A DNA stretch of 64,000 nucleotides, taken from NCBI GenBank assembly GCA_029891345.1, contig CM057000.1, positions 138,740,663 to 138,804,662 on the forward strand, given 5' to 3'. Each line of letters begins with the position of its first letter. Position 1 is the first letter of the stretch. This DNA comes from Dryococelus australis (lineage: Eukaryota > Arthropoda > Insecta > Phasmatodea > Phasmatidae). The notes under the pieces were generated by a model. That model did not search any database. It was not told the origin of the DNA and saw only the letters and a list, made by a program, of their open reading frames with translations. A program made the position numbers and the translations under genes. Shown piece by piece: positions 11,210 to 21,845 of this stretch.

Positions 11210-11443
11210 AGGTTGTTCACGGTAAAGTGAGCACTTTTGAGGTCCTAGTTACTTTTTCCTTTAAGTCATATTTTATCATTTAACCACGTTTTAAAACAAA
11301 TATTGCCATGCAAGTAATAAACACAGTATGCATATGCCACTGCACTCTGAAGTTAAAGTCTAGGCTAAAATAAAATATATTTATTGGTTATTATTCCAAA
11401 TGAGTGTACTTTCAAAAGTGCTCACTTTTCCGTGAATAAACTA
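11210..11443 (+). mobile_element. MITE family AGGCTG, short form
   Basis: It starts with GGTTGTTCACGGTAAAGTGA and ends with AGTGCTCACTTTTCCGTGAA, then TAAACTA. The interior matches the copy at 38483-38718 (GCAAGTAATAAACACAG; GCTAAAATAAAATATATTTA). Length is about 234 bp. It is non-coding. Confidence 0.8.
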
Positions 11444-11827
11444 ACCTTCAGAAAATCTTTCTTAGAAGCGAGTGCCTTTATGTTACCTCTTTTGGATAGC
11501 AGAAGATCGTATTATTATGGAGAGCGAAACCCATATCAGGGCCTAAAACGCCATCGCCCTTAAACCCGGCCCTGACAGTAAAACACGAGCATAAAAATAA
11601 CATATAGTCTATTCACAGATACGTCACACTTTTCTGAAACCCTGCATGAGTTCTACTTCAAGTGTATTCCTCCGCTCGTGCAAACTAAGCCTAATAAAGT
11701 CTAGAAATTAAAACCAGAGGACAGCGCACCAAATTAGTGCGCATTTAGTTGTGATGATATTTTGTATGAGAACTATTTTTTACTAGGCACTGCCAACACA
11801 CGCGCTTTCTCACCGTTTCTGTTCATA

Positions 11828-12302
11828 TCAATACTAATATAATAAAGACGTAATGTGAGTTTGTTTGTTTATATGTAAGGGTTAATCTCTGAAACTACGA
11901 GGCTGATTATTATAATTTTTTTCTTTCACTATTAGGAAGCTACATTCTTATAGTTGGGCATATACTATGTTTAATTTTAAATAATAAATCCCTAGAGAAA
12001 TTTCAGAATTTGTGGACTAAGTCGGAGAAAAATGAGCTACTTGGCTGCTTTCTAAGCATGCTCTGCTAGGAAGTTAAATTCGTCCAGACGGATACCTATA
12101 GGTTATGTGTAATCAAAAATAAAAGTCGCCGGTAGTCACGGGTAGTCACAGGTAGTCGCAGGTTGTCGTAAGTTGTCGCAGGTAGTCACGAGTAGTGACG
12201 GGTGGGTAGTCACGGGTAGTTGCTAGTATTCACGGGTAGTGGCATATATAGGTATGCATTTTATTAACTCCATAAACGAATGAAGCGATGGCGGGCTGCT
12301 AG
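11828..12302 (+). mobile_element. Helitron-like non-autonomous element carrying a decamer array
   Basis: A|TCAATACTAATATAATAAAG marks the 5' end. GATGGCGGGCTGCTAG|T marks the 3' end, matching A|TC...CTAG|T. The 5' region GTTTGTTTGTTTATATG and TCTGAAACTACGAGGCTGA resembles the body of other Lep1-like insect elements. A degenerate 10-bp tandem array lies in its 3' half, as microsatellites do in many elements of this type. It is 475 bp, non-coding, and inserted into repeat C. Confidence 0.6.
12127..12245 (+). repeat. Degenerate 10-bp tandem repeat (GGTAGTCACG)
   Basis: About eleven imperfect units of GGTAGTCACG, with variants such as GGTAGTCGCA and GGTTGTCGTA. It lies wholly inside the Helitron-like element at 11828-12302. 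Confidence 0.8.
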
Positions 12303-12544
12303 TTTATTATAAATTAAATATTATAATTTATAAATAAATTATAAACAAAATTAAAATTTAACGAAAAATAAGGCAATTTGAGGTTAACAGAGGTATTAAA
12401 CGTTTATGATACGTGGCATATTTGGAAAATAAATAAACACGTCATAGATGGGGAGATTTTCCAAGTGTAAGATTCAAAATGTTCGAAGAAACATCGAACA
12501 GGCTACAGCCTTAATTGTGAATAATGATAACGTCTAGCTAGAAG

Positions 12545-12828
12545 TAATCTGGCGTACTCGATACGTAGCACTGGAGTTGGTGGATTAGGGCGGCTCTCAA
12601 CACTGATGTCTTGAGAGCCGATCTGGGTGAAGCTAGGCGAGCACGGAGCTGCGCCGGAATAGTTATGTGAGGGGGGGAGGGCGGGATGCGAGTGTGGGCC
12701 CGCCGACCAGCGACATCGACCGGCAAGATTCCCGCTTGCGAAAATCCGGGGGTGGCCCGACCGGGGATTGAGCCAGGTTCGTCTTGGAGGCAGGCCAGCG
12801 GTCTGGCCGCTCAGCCACCGCGCCCGCT
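12545..12828 (-). repeat. tRNA-derived SINE
   Basis: On the minus strand the head reads GCGCGGTGGCTGAGCGGCCA (A box TGGCTGAGCGG), a B-box-like GGCTCAATCCCCGG, then CCCCCGGATTTTCGCAAGCG and GCTGGTCGGCGGG. Head and body match the SINEs at 6491 and 26290. The tRNA-like head is well preserved, although the B box is altered from GGTTCRANNCC. Confidence 0.7.
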
Positions 12829-12839
12829 GGACGACTGGA

Positions 12840-14520
12840 GTGCGTGTCGTGTACTAGTAATGTCAAGACACGGCGGACGAGGGACGAGCCTACACGTCGC
12901 TAGATGTTGGGGGGAATAATAAACGCCGTTAACTAAGGCCCCGTCCGTAATCCGTCATGGCGGCACGTGACATGCAACAAGTAAACACATGTATTTGAGA
13001 TTGCTACGTTCGCTAATAGTATTTCACGTGAATTAGCTGGCGTTGAGATGGCCATCTACGAGTATCTTACGCAAGGTTTTTTTAACGCCGATGAGAATGT
13101 GAAAAGTCACAAAAACATGCTGTAATCATGACAGCTGGCTTGTGTGTGTAAAAATAGCTGTGCTAGCACGTCAGCATTTATTTCGAACACTTATTTGAAT
13201 ACTTGGAATACGTTTATTCCTGCTGATTGTACTCGTTTCCGCTTTATGGTTCTCTCCTCAGGTGAATCGTCATATTACGATTATTATTTTCGTAAAACAC
13301 CATCTCTTTAGTGTTTATGTGGGTTCATTTAACATCACTTGTGTACTGTTTATATACCCTGTTTGCGTTTTTGTTTAGTATTTCAGAAATTAACCAATTA
13401 ATATGGCAGACATCGTGAGTTGAAAATATCATAATATTTAAATTTTTTGCAGTTCTGTATGGAAACATAAGTTATGTTAAACTGACGAACGATTTGTAAA
13501 CATCTATACATTACTTATGTGCTCTAATTTTGCGTGTTAAAAATAATGATTATATTAAGCAAATATCTCATTGGGACTTTTTTTGCTAGGTTACGGCGAA
13601 ACAAAATTTTGTACAAATCCCATGTATAGTAAGAATATCGTAAAGCGCTTTGCTCTTATTAACACAAGCGAAATAATCCTCACTGAGGAAGTTCTTTGCA
13701 TAAATATTTTAAATAATCCTACTTTTAAAGTAAAAAAATTATTATTAAAAAATTATTGCAATTAATATATATATAATAAAGGTTTTCATTAAGATCATTG
13801 CACTAGCGTTCCGATGGATTAATTTATCACTTACGATATTATTTGGTTCCAATACAATGTCGAGATCGACAAATGATATATTGAAATTTAATTATGAGGC
13901 CTAACAGAATTTTAACAGCAGTTTTTTGTCTTACGGCATTAATTTGTAACTTTCTACAAAAGTACTTTGTTGTAAATACGTTCCTTAGTACCATAGAGCA
14001 CACAACCACTAGATCTTTCTCTAGTTACGTGTTTGAAATATTTAATTCGTTAGGATTTCAATTTTTTTTTTTATGTTTACGAAAATTTTAAAGCCATCCT
14101 AAAATAGAGACTTCAATTTTACACTCTACAGAAATTAAAAATACTGCTTACTCTAATTATGTTCATTACAAGCGAATAGTAATTTCATTTCGTGAATTCT
14201 TGTAATAACATGACAAAGTGTGGTGTCACAAACACTCTTATTGCGTGGCGTACGTGACAAAGCTCGGAATCACTATAATTCCCTTACTCCCCCTCTTGTA
14301 CTTTTTTCTGTCCTCGTATCGGCAAACGATCAAAGCGATTGTTAGGCCGCATACCCGGTCGTATGGACATTCAGGCCAGGGAACATCCAGGTCGCTGGGG
14401 ACAAAATAACCCCGGAGGTATTGAGGTGGTTCTGCGATGCGCATTCCGTAGGATAGGAGCACAAGCAGAACATTAGTTTCGTCCCGAACATGTTTTGTAT
14501 CCGCGAGTTAGTATAAAATC
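12840..14520. other. No gene; A+T-rich unique-looking DNA
   Basis: A short CpG-containing stretch (12840-13010) grades into strongly A+T-rich DNA. Open frames are 60-70 codons with no recognisable motif. Confidence 0.5.
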
Positions 14521-14528
14521 GCATCAGT

Positions 14529-14540
14529 GTTATATATATA

Positions 14541-14580
<40 letters not shown>

Positions 14581-14606
14581 ATATATATATATATATATAT
14601 ATATTG
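14529..14606. repeat. (CA)n(TA)n compound microsatellite
   Basis: A CA run (about 14541-14578) is followed by a TA run to about 14605. The apparent open frames across it are products of the dinucleotide repeats. Confidence 0.95.
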
Positions 14607-14805
14607 GCGATCACCTCTACTGGCCCCAAAGTTCGTGTGTTCCGGGTCCAAATACTGGAGCACACTATAAGATTATTTTATATATAATTTAATCTGACTG
14701 CCTTTAGTAAAACCACGCGAGGCTCTTTCAAATAACGACATATGCACGTCTCTTTAAACACCAATTTCCACCCAAGACATCTAGGACTCTAAGATACCTG
14801 AATGA

Positions 14806-15220
14806 CAGTATCCACAGTAAAAAATTACCTGGCAAACTTCCAAAACTGTAATGGAAGTTTTCAACCCATGCAGTGTATGGAAATAACGCTACATGTCGGT
14901 CCGAAGATATGGGAACGTTTAGCATTGGTACTATACAAAGTTGGGAACTTCCCTACGCATTTGACTCTTTCCTGAGCAACTGTAAGAACGTTACCATGGA
15001 ATTTATTGGGGAATATAGTACCATTTGACTCTTTCCTGAGCAACTGTAAGAACGTTACCATGGAATTTATTGGGGAATAGAGTACCATTTCACTCTTTCC
15101 TGAGCAACTGTAAGAACGTTACCATGGAATTTATTGGGGAATATAGTACCATTTAGGCTTTGTCATTGTTCGTGTACACTGATTTGGTAAATTTGCAAAT
15201 AATTTCTTGGAGTGATACAA
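14806..15220 (+). repeat. Repeat family D, with internal 64-bp triplication
   Basis: CAAAACTGTAATGGAAGTTTT, TGTATGGAAATAA and ACTATACAAAGTTGGGAACT are shared with copies at 20165-20390 and 63822-63944. The right end CGTGTACACTGATTTGGTAA matches that of the second copy. The family begins with a CACAGTAAAAAA or CACACCGTAAAAAA block, resembling MITE ends. It is non-coding. Confidence 0.65.
14961..15152 (+). repeat. 64-bp tandem repeat, three units
   Basis: Exact 64-bp spacing of TTGACTCTTTCCTGAGCAAC at 14961 and 15025, and of the variant TTCACTC... at 15089. The third unit ends at 15152. Units are nearly identical, so the amplification is recent compared with the host repeat. The family copy at 20165 has only one such unit. 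Confidence 0.95.
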
Positions 15221-15234
15221 AGCGAGAAGAGGCA

Positions 15235-15475
15235 ATGGTAAAAACCACTGGACTCGCGTTCGAGAGAACACGGGTTCGAGTCCCGGTCGGGATATCCTGC
15301 TTCCGGTTTTCTCCGAGTTTTCCCGAAATCACTCCAAGCGAATGCTGGGTTGGTTACTCACAACAGGCCGTGGCCGATTCTTTCCCAATTCCTGCTTTTC
15401 TGAGCAACTTTGTCCCATCTGTAATGAACGGACCGCCGAAAACATGTTAAGCCCTGCCTATCTACCCGTACCTTA
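15235..15475 (+). repeat. tRNA-derived SINE
   Basis: The B box GGTTCGAGTCC is at 15272-15282, preceded by a weak head (AATGGTAAAAACCACTGGAC). The body is ATATCCTGCTTCCGGTTTTC, CGAATGCTGGGTTGGTTACT and CAGGCCGTGGCCGATTCTTT, as in the copy at 645-856. The 3' end contains AACATGTTAAGCCC, equivalent to the GACGT(TA/CA)A module of the family. Confidence 0.7.
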
Positions 15476-15479
15476 ATGT

Positions 15480-16390
15480 AGACCTCCATCGCTGTATGAT
15501 TAGCAAAATGGATTCATGAATGCAGGTAATCCAGACTTACAGGTGATAACGAATATCTTTTTAATATAGGTTTATTTACCAGCAACAATGGCACGCTGTA
15601 GAATTACTTCTTGGGGAGAGGATACATGTTGTTACAAATGACCCCGTTGTGGACTTGTCTCGCAGATAAGCTTGTAAACCACTAGCTCCTTGAAATGTAT
15701 TGCACTGTGTTGGGAAATCTGTTTTTTGACGAAACTACTCCACGTGCGTCCAATGTGCTAATTTACGAAAGAAAAACTTCAGGAGATGTCGGAATGTCGC
15801 TTTCATGACACTGCGCATGTTAGAACCACTATTTCCTAACACTCCAACATTGCTAAAAACAGCATTTTCAGACTGCCGTATGTCAGAATGTGCTGACTGG
15901 ATCTACGCGAAACTCGGACACAATCCTGCATTAAACTTTTCGTCAGACTTTCCATCCATAAAATAATATGGCCACCACGTAAAGTCCCATAGAAATAACG
16001 GTTCGACAAAAATCTTGCGCGCTAGTTAACTGATTCACGCATAGTGGCGATGCGGTACTTGATGTGCGTGTCAGCGTCGCCCTTAGCGTTTGCTCACTCA
16101 TGTGTCATGTCGCGTCAGGTAGGCGGCCCCCCCTTAAGGCACAACATCGGGCCAAAATGTAATTCATAAACTGTCGGAGAAATGTGCAAAGAGCGATAGA
16201 AAATTGAGTCCGGCTAACCTTAGGACATTCCTGCGTAGTTAAAACAAACTCCTGGCGGGCTCCGCGTCCGGTGCAAGACGGGAGCCAATCGGAACGAATT
16301 ATGTCAACAAATACACGTGGTGGGGCGATAAGAGTGGACGAGGCCACGAGAGCTGCCAGCGACGCAGTCGACGTGTGTCTTCGGGCTGAG
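15480..16390. other. No gene recognised
   Basis: Mixed-composition sequence without supported features. The 80-codon minus-strand frame at 16105-16347 has no motif. Confidence 0.45.
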
Positions 16391-16396
16391 CAGCTG

Positions 16397-16953
16397 CATT
16401 GTTAAACATTTCTGTATATTTACGGAAACTTTTACGGGGATGTATAGTTAATTTAAGGTAAGGCACTTCGTAATGACGAATAACGTAAATTAGCTCCGTG
16501 AGTATAAAATACGGAAACTCTTCGTATATTCTTATGGTTTCAATTGTGAGACACGAACAATGCAGATGATACCTGAAGCGTATGCAATACCATCTTCACA
16601 ATACTACTTTCGTGTAATATAGTAGCAGATGAGAGCCGAACCATTCCTGGAGCAGTAATTCGTTGATTCGTGTTCAAATCCCGCTACCGGACAAATTTTT
16701 TTATGTTATTAATAGTCATTTTATACACAATGAATCACCCACGTAATATAAATAAATTTTTTTCTGCCCATTTTCACAAAGAGCAGATTAAAAAAATTAA
16801 CTTACAACATTGTGGACACGTTCCGTGAATTCACAGAGATAAATGGGAAATATTCAAGACAAAAAAAAGAAGAGACCGTAGTTTATTGCTGAAGTCCGGA
16901 TAAGTTGCAAACGGAATTTTCCGTAACTTTACGGACATTTTTTCTTAGTGTGT
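16397..16953. mobile_element. MITE family E (CCGTAAA ends), copy 1
   Basis: The left end CATTGTTAAACATTTCTGTA runs into ATTTACGGAAACTTTTACGG. The right end, on the minus strand, is CACACTAAGAAAAAATGTCC then GTAAAGTTACGGAAAATTCC. The ends are rich in TTTACGG/CCGTAAA. A tRNA-like B-box match (GTGTTCAAATCCCG) at 16671 lies inside and may be a captured SINE scrap. No coding capacity. Confidence 0.5.
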
Positions 16954-17001
16954 GTGTGCTGGTGCGTCGGCGGCGGTCAGGGCGGCTACTCCAAGGTGCT
17001 A

Positions 17002-17722
17002 CACTGTTAAAAAAATGTCCTTCATTTTACGAAAAAGTGCTGGTAAAAATTTATCCAGAAGTGTCCGTAAACTCCCCGTAAAATTACGTACACATTGATT
17101 TTCAGAAACGGACTTTCCGTAAATTTCACGGAACCTGCCCGTTAATTTCTAAGTTAGTTTTCTGTACTTTCCGTTTAAAATAAAAATAGACAGTGAAAAT
17201 GTCTTTAATTTTCCTTATGTGGGTGTTCTACCGTGTATAAATATGACGTAAAAATTTTTTTTGTACTTTAGCGTGGGTTGACCACGAGTCAAAGAATTAT
17301 CAGTTCACGACTCTAACCATTCACCTACAACTCGCAGTTGAAAATTGTGGTTTGACATTTATATTTATATTCGAAACAAAAACAAAAATTCAGTTTCTAT
17401 TAAATTTAGTGTGTATTTAGTGTTGCCAAATGTTACAGACGCCTGATGCTATTTTTAATGTATGGAAGAATAGGTCATAGTCGCGTGGATAACCTTAACT
17501 GCCGCAGAAACAATAATTTTCTTGTTACAGTGGCGAAGAAAGCATCGTGTAGAATCGGCATTGTTCGTCCCCGTAACTCGAAGCCAAAGGGAATACGGAG
17601 ACTTTCCGTATTTTGTATTTACGGACTTAACTCCGTTTTTCGTCATTATAGATTGCCTTTCCGTATATACACTGTACATTTCCGTAAAACTTTCCGTAAA
17701 TATGAGGAAATTTTTAACAGTG
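17002..17722. mobile_element. MITE family E, copy 2 with TA flanks
   Basis: The ends are CACTGTTAAAAA on both strands (left 17002, right end 17722), flanked by TA on each side. Inside both ends lie repeated TTTACGG/CCGTAAA motifs, for example TTTCCGTAAAACTTTCCGTA near 17680. Length is 721 bp. A 123-codon frame (17446-17817) runs through the right end and is not a credible protein. Confidence 0.65.
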
Positions 17723-17729
17723 TAGACCT

Positions 17730-19700
17730 GGCGAGTTCCTCTCCGCCATTCGTCTCTTCACTTGAATTTGATCCTTCCCTATCATCCGTCTATTCCTTTT
17801 GGCCACGTCCTAAGTAAATCAGTGTAATATGAAACAGTTAAATGTCTCAGTAAATGCCTTAGACACTCCTGAAATAATTAGACTTCTTATTATCTTCCCC
17901 CGGTGCCTACTCCCATCCCTCAGTAACCTGTTAGTAGATAGCTGAATAATTCCTGTATTCGTTTCGGCACAAGCTAGAATCCACACGAATGTACGTCTGT
18001 GCTTCTTTGCGATTGGCCCATGACTCAAACTGGCTCCTCTTGGAGGACACTGTGCCAGTGGTAAACACTGAACCAAACGCAGACCCAATCACGGTCTCTC
18101 ACTCAGGCAGCAACCAACCAGTGAGATACTGATACCTGCCTTTTTGGCCAAACGAATGTCAAGTCTAGCCTACGGGTCATTTAACACGCGAGTTTTTCTG
18201 GTCTCTGCCCATCGGTTTATGAGCCTAGCTGAGTTTGCAACACTGTGAACATTGGCGTATTCAGAACTCATTGAAGGGGAGAGACACAATTATTAATAAT
18301 TTACTTTCTTGACAATATTTCACCGTTTCATGCACAAATGAGCTATTTCCTTAGTGACCACTGATACGCGTATTTGTATTAACCCTATATGTTTAATAAC
18401 CATGGAGAAAATTCAATTTATATTTTTACACATTGTTTCATAATACGTGGGATCCAATTCGCGAGACGTAGGAAAAATAACGAAAAAAACTTGCATAGAC
18501 ATATGGCATATTTGATTACGTTTTTTTGTTAAAGCCACGTGATCGACATTTCTCGTGCTATCTACTAGGTATGCTACGGATAATTCCTGTTTTTCTTCCA
18601 GAAAAGAGTAGTTTATACAGCGTTCTACTATTATACTGTGATTTGGACGTGATAAATTGTTATTAAAACCAGGAAATGGCACATTTTCCAGACATATTTC
18701 AGACAAGAAAACGATCCAGTGGTTACATGAACTCCCAGGAGGTACAGGCTCATTAAAAAAAAAACGAGTGACAGACAGTGGCAAAGCGATAGTTTCAAAA
18801 TGTTATAACGCATTCCAATTACTGCTCCGAACAGCACTCGGTACATACTGGACGAGTGCCGCATGTTCCAATTACCGGAACTCTATCTGAGAGCAGTCGG
18901 ATTTCTGTGTTCGAATTACATGTTGCACTGAAAGAGTGTGCACTGGGTGTAATTTTTCCCGCCCCGTGTCTGGAGCCGGTGCGGCAGTTTCAGAGCAAGA
19001 TCGCGGCGACCTGTGATTACGTAAACAACAAGAAAATTATTACAATTCTGGAAATTCTGCTAGGCCCACCAAGAGAAATTCCGGTCCCCTGAGCAATGCG
19101 TACTGTGATCCCCTCCCAACCAAACATCGACCATTAACAACACAAATAGTCGTCATCCATACAAACAATGTTAATAAGTTTTGAGTGTAGGAATTAGAAT
19201 TTTACGTAAAACTGCGTTTGAAAAAAATAAACATTTACGAGTAGGGCCTGAATTCTACAGTATCTAACATTTCGGCAGCCGAATAATACGCAATAGTTAA
19301 TATGGAACAAATATACTCTTGTTATATTGACAATATCGTTTGTAATTACGGTGGCAATGAGGTTAATTTCACCCAGTGACTCGTGCAAACATTTACTGAC
19401 AAGAAAAAAAAAAGAAATCGAAGAAAACATATTTATGGAATTTCGTAAATTTAAATTTAAATCCTTTCATCAACATCTCAGTTCAAGCATTTTCTCCTGA
19501 AAATCAAATGTTATATCGCAAATGTTTTGCACTTTCATCGCGGCGTGTTCCAGTTGTTATTGCATAATTAATATACACTCGTTCGCCATTACTCTCCGAG
19601 AGCGGATTTTGCAGCAAACTCTAAAGGAAATTTTTAACCAATGCACTGTATTGACACACTATCTACCAAATAGTAATTGGGTACCCGTGAAGATAGGTAA
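17730..19700. other. No gene recognised
   Basis: About 2 kb of unique-looking sequence. Overlapping frames on both strands at 18413-18890 carry no domain and lack splice or promoter context. Confidence 0.45.
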
Positions 19701-19718
19701 TTCAGTACGTCAGTTGAC

Positions 19719-20120
19719 TTGTGTTTCACGGCCTTCGGCGTAGGACCGCTGGTGTTTGTCCGTGGTAGCATGAACACAGAGGCATATTGTAACATTCTTG
19801 ATAATGAAATGCTTCCAACACAGTGGCGGTTTTACGGAATGGACCCGTGTTACTTCCAGGATGACAATGCCAGGCGCCATGTTTCAAGGGCTACTATGCA
19901 GTGGTACGCCGACAACAATGTTCGCCGATTGGACTGGCCCACCCAGAGCCCCGAGGTGAGGGCTCGTCAGGCGCGGCCAAAATCCATTGCTCAACTCATG
20001 GAATGGTTGCAAGAGGAATGGCGACGAATCCCCGTGGATGTCCTGCAGACACTCGTAGAGAGCATGCCAGACAGGGTGGCTGCTGTCATAGCCGCAAGAG
20101 GTGGCCCTACGAGATTCTAA
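19719..20120 (+). pseudogene. Tc1-like transposase, C-terminal half, catalytic Glu region deleted
   Basis: A 133-codon open frame encodes CFTAFGVGPLVFVRG, CYFQDDNARRHVSRA (second catalytic Asp in DDNA), NVRRLDWPTQSPE, and the C-terminal segment LMEWLQEEWRRIP...LVESMPDRVAAVIAARGG, ending GPTRF. These are hallmarks of Tc1-family DD34E transposases. After WPTQSP the family normally reads DLNPIEHLWDEL. Here the text jumps from SPE to VRARQARP, so about 15 codons including the catalytic Glu are lost in frame. The N-terminal half is absent. The lack of stops suggests a young copy. It is followed by repeat family D. Confidence 0.85.
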
Positions 20121-20164
20121 CGGGGTGACAACCACCGAGCAAACATTGTGGAGAGGTGCCCAAT

Positions 20165-20390
20165 TACTTTCTGATAGTGTATAATACCGCACATCAAGCC
20201 GCAGATAGAAGAATGTTTAGCGTCACTACTATACAAAGTTGAGAACTTCCCTGCGTATTTGACTGTTTCCTAAGCAAATGTAGGAACGCTACAATGAATT
20301 CATAGCTAAAAAAATTTACTATTCCCGTTTCTCACTAACCGTGTACACTTGTATGGTAAATCACAGAACAGTTTCTTACTGTTCGACTGG
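20165..20390 (+). repeat. Repeat family D
   Basis: CAAGCCGCAGATAGAAGAAT, ACTATACAAAGTTGAGAACT and CGTGTACACTTGTATGGTAA match the copies at 14806 and 63822. Only one unit equivalent to the 64-bp repeat is present, and it is diverged. Confidence 0.6.
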
Positions 20391-20399
20391 TACATGCAC

Positions 20400-21060
20400 T
20401 TAATAACAATAGTTTTCTTCCGAGAGTGATCTTTTGAACTTGGTTTCAGAAAAGTCTAGGGATAGCACTTATTTTCTGTCTACCGTAGTACTTAACGCCG
20501 AATCTAAATTTACCAAAGATTTCAAAATTAATTTCCATGACTCACTGTCAGTGCACGGGAACGAATGCTTGGCGACGATATCTTAACGGGCCTTTTTTTA
20601 ACGTGAATAAGTCTTTAAATTTGCAACCATAGTGGGAAGCAATCCAGAAAATCCGATGATAACAAAATCAGGGGATACAGTTTGGAATTGCAGCTCCGAA
20701 TCGATCGTCTACATTCAAAATTCAATTACACCACTCGATTGCCAAAGGATCAAAGATTATGTTACGTTGAGTGAGGACTGCGAAGCTTCGCGCGCTGGAG
20801 GGCGGAGGGGGGTCGCAATTTTGAGTTCGTTTCGCAGCGTCTCATAAATTCCGCGTAGTATAACTTTTGACTAAAGAGAAGCTACGATGCTCGTTTAAGT
20901 TTCAATTGACAGGTTTCAATCTACATCAATTGATTGTGCGTATAAAAACATTTGTGTGGCGTGGTTATGGTGAAATTGTATAAGTTTAATGTAGAAAATT
21001 AAGAAAACTTAACACAATGTCGGCGTATGCTCGTCAATAAGCCATGTTTCAATACAGAAA
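20400..21060. other. No gene recognised
   Basis: Unique-looking DNA. A short GC-rich patch (GCGCGCTGGAGGGCGG) lies at about 20790. The frame at 20632-20847 has no motif. Confidence 0.4.
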
Positions 21061-21149
21061 TCGTATACGGTTTGAAATAGCATCTCAAAAGCAATCCAGT
21101 GATGCCCATCAGACCCCATATGATCGACTAAAGCGGTGCCGGGAATGTC

Positions 21150-21420
21150 AAATAAACATCAATGCGTCCGAGAGCGTCAACAAGAAATTTATTAAACGAA
21201 GGGTTTCGGGAAAAATGGATAGTTTGTGTTCTGCAGGACGTATTTGCTTTCCTGTATGTTCTCCAGGCGTAACTCCGTTGGAATTTTTTTTTGTTTCCGA
21301 GGCCATTTGAAAACCAGTGTGTGTTGAACACCCATACACAGCATCGAAAAACTTCGTCAGCTTATCGAAGAAGACTACCGCCTTATTCGAAAATCACACA
21401 CGAAACATGAGTTTCGAAAT
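21150..21420 (+). pseudogene. Mariner-type transposase fragment (SPDLTPLDFF class)
   Basis: The plus strand gives NKKFIKRRVSGKMDSLCSAG, then CSPGVTPLEFFF at 21259-21293. In another frame it gives FRGHLKTSVC-stop-TPIHSIEKLRQLIEE. The pattern fits fLnxxFpgxWIGRxGpxxWPxRSPDLTPLDFFLWGxLKxxVYxTP of a mariner-related insect transposase family. The third catalytic residue, normally Asp in TPLD, is Glu here. There is one frameshift and at least one stop. The upstream half is not recognisable. Confidence 0.6.
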
Positions 21421-21439
21421 CTGAATTTCGCGTGAAGGA

Positions 21440-21845
21440 ACAAACTAAAACCTTATTTTGAAAAGTTGGGTTTCCGAATATGAGGTTTCGCCTCGCCAGA
21501 TACGACACACGTAGCTGTCTTTACCTTCCACGTGACTGAAAGCGTTTCCCGCCTTATCTTTGCCAGGAGATATTCGACTAGCAAGCTCGGGAGGCTGCCC
21601 CTTTGTCACGGGGAGATAAGCAGGCATGCTGATGTCAGCTCGTCTGCAGACAGCTCGCATCGTTCGCGGACCTCGTCCTTTCAACGGAATCGACATCCAG
21701 CAGCGAGCTGTCCCTTCAACGACGTGCACAGTGCCACGACAACACTTTAACGTGTTAGAGTTCGACGAACTCAAGCGAAAGCATGCGAAATGTACATAGA
21801 AAACAAAATATATCCCTCTCCCCTAACTATCATCCTTTATTAAGC
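21440..21845. other. No gene recognised
   Basis: Mixed composition. Overlapping frames on both strands at 21445-21774 have no domain. Confidence 0.4.

Larger units (their letters stand above)
11612..12470 (+). repeat. Repeat family C, interrupted by a Helitron-like element
   Basis: The left part (11612-11827) has TCTGAAACCCTGCATGAGTT, TCCTCCGCTCGTGCAAACTA and TTACTAGGCACTGCCAACAC. The right part (12303-12470) has AAAATAAGGCAATTTGAGG and AATAAACACGTCATAGATGG. These two parts are contiguous in the copy at 39368-39740. Here they are split by the element at 11828-12302. Confidence 0.65.
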
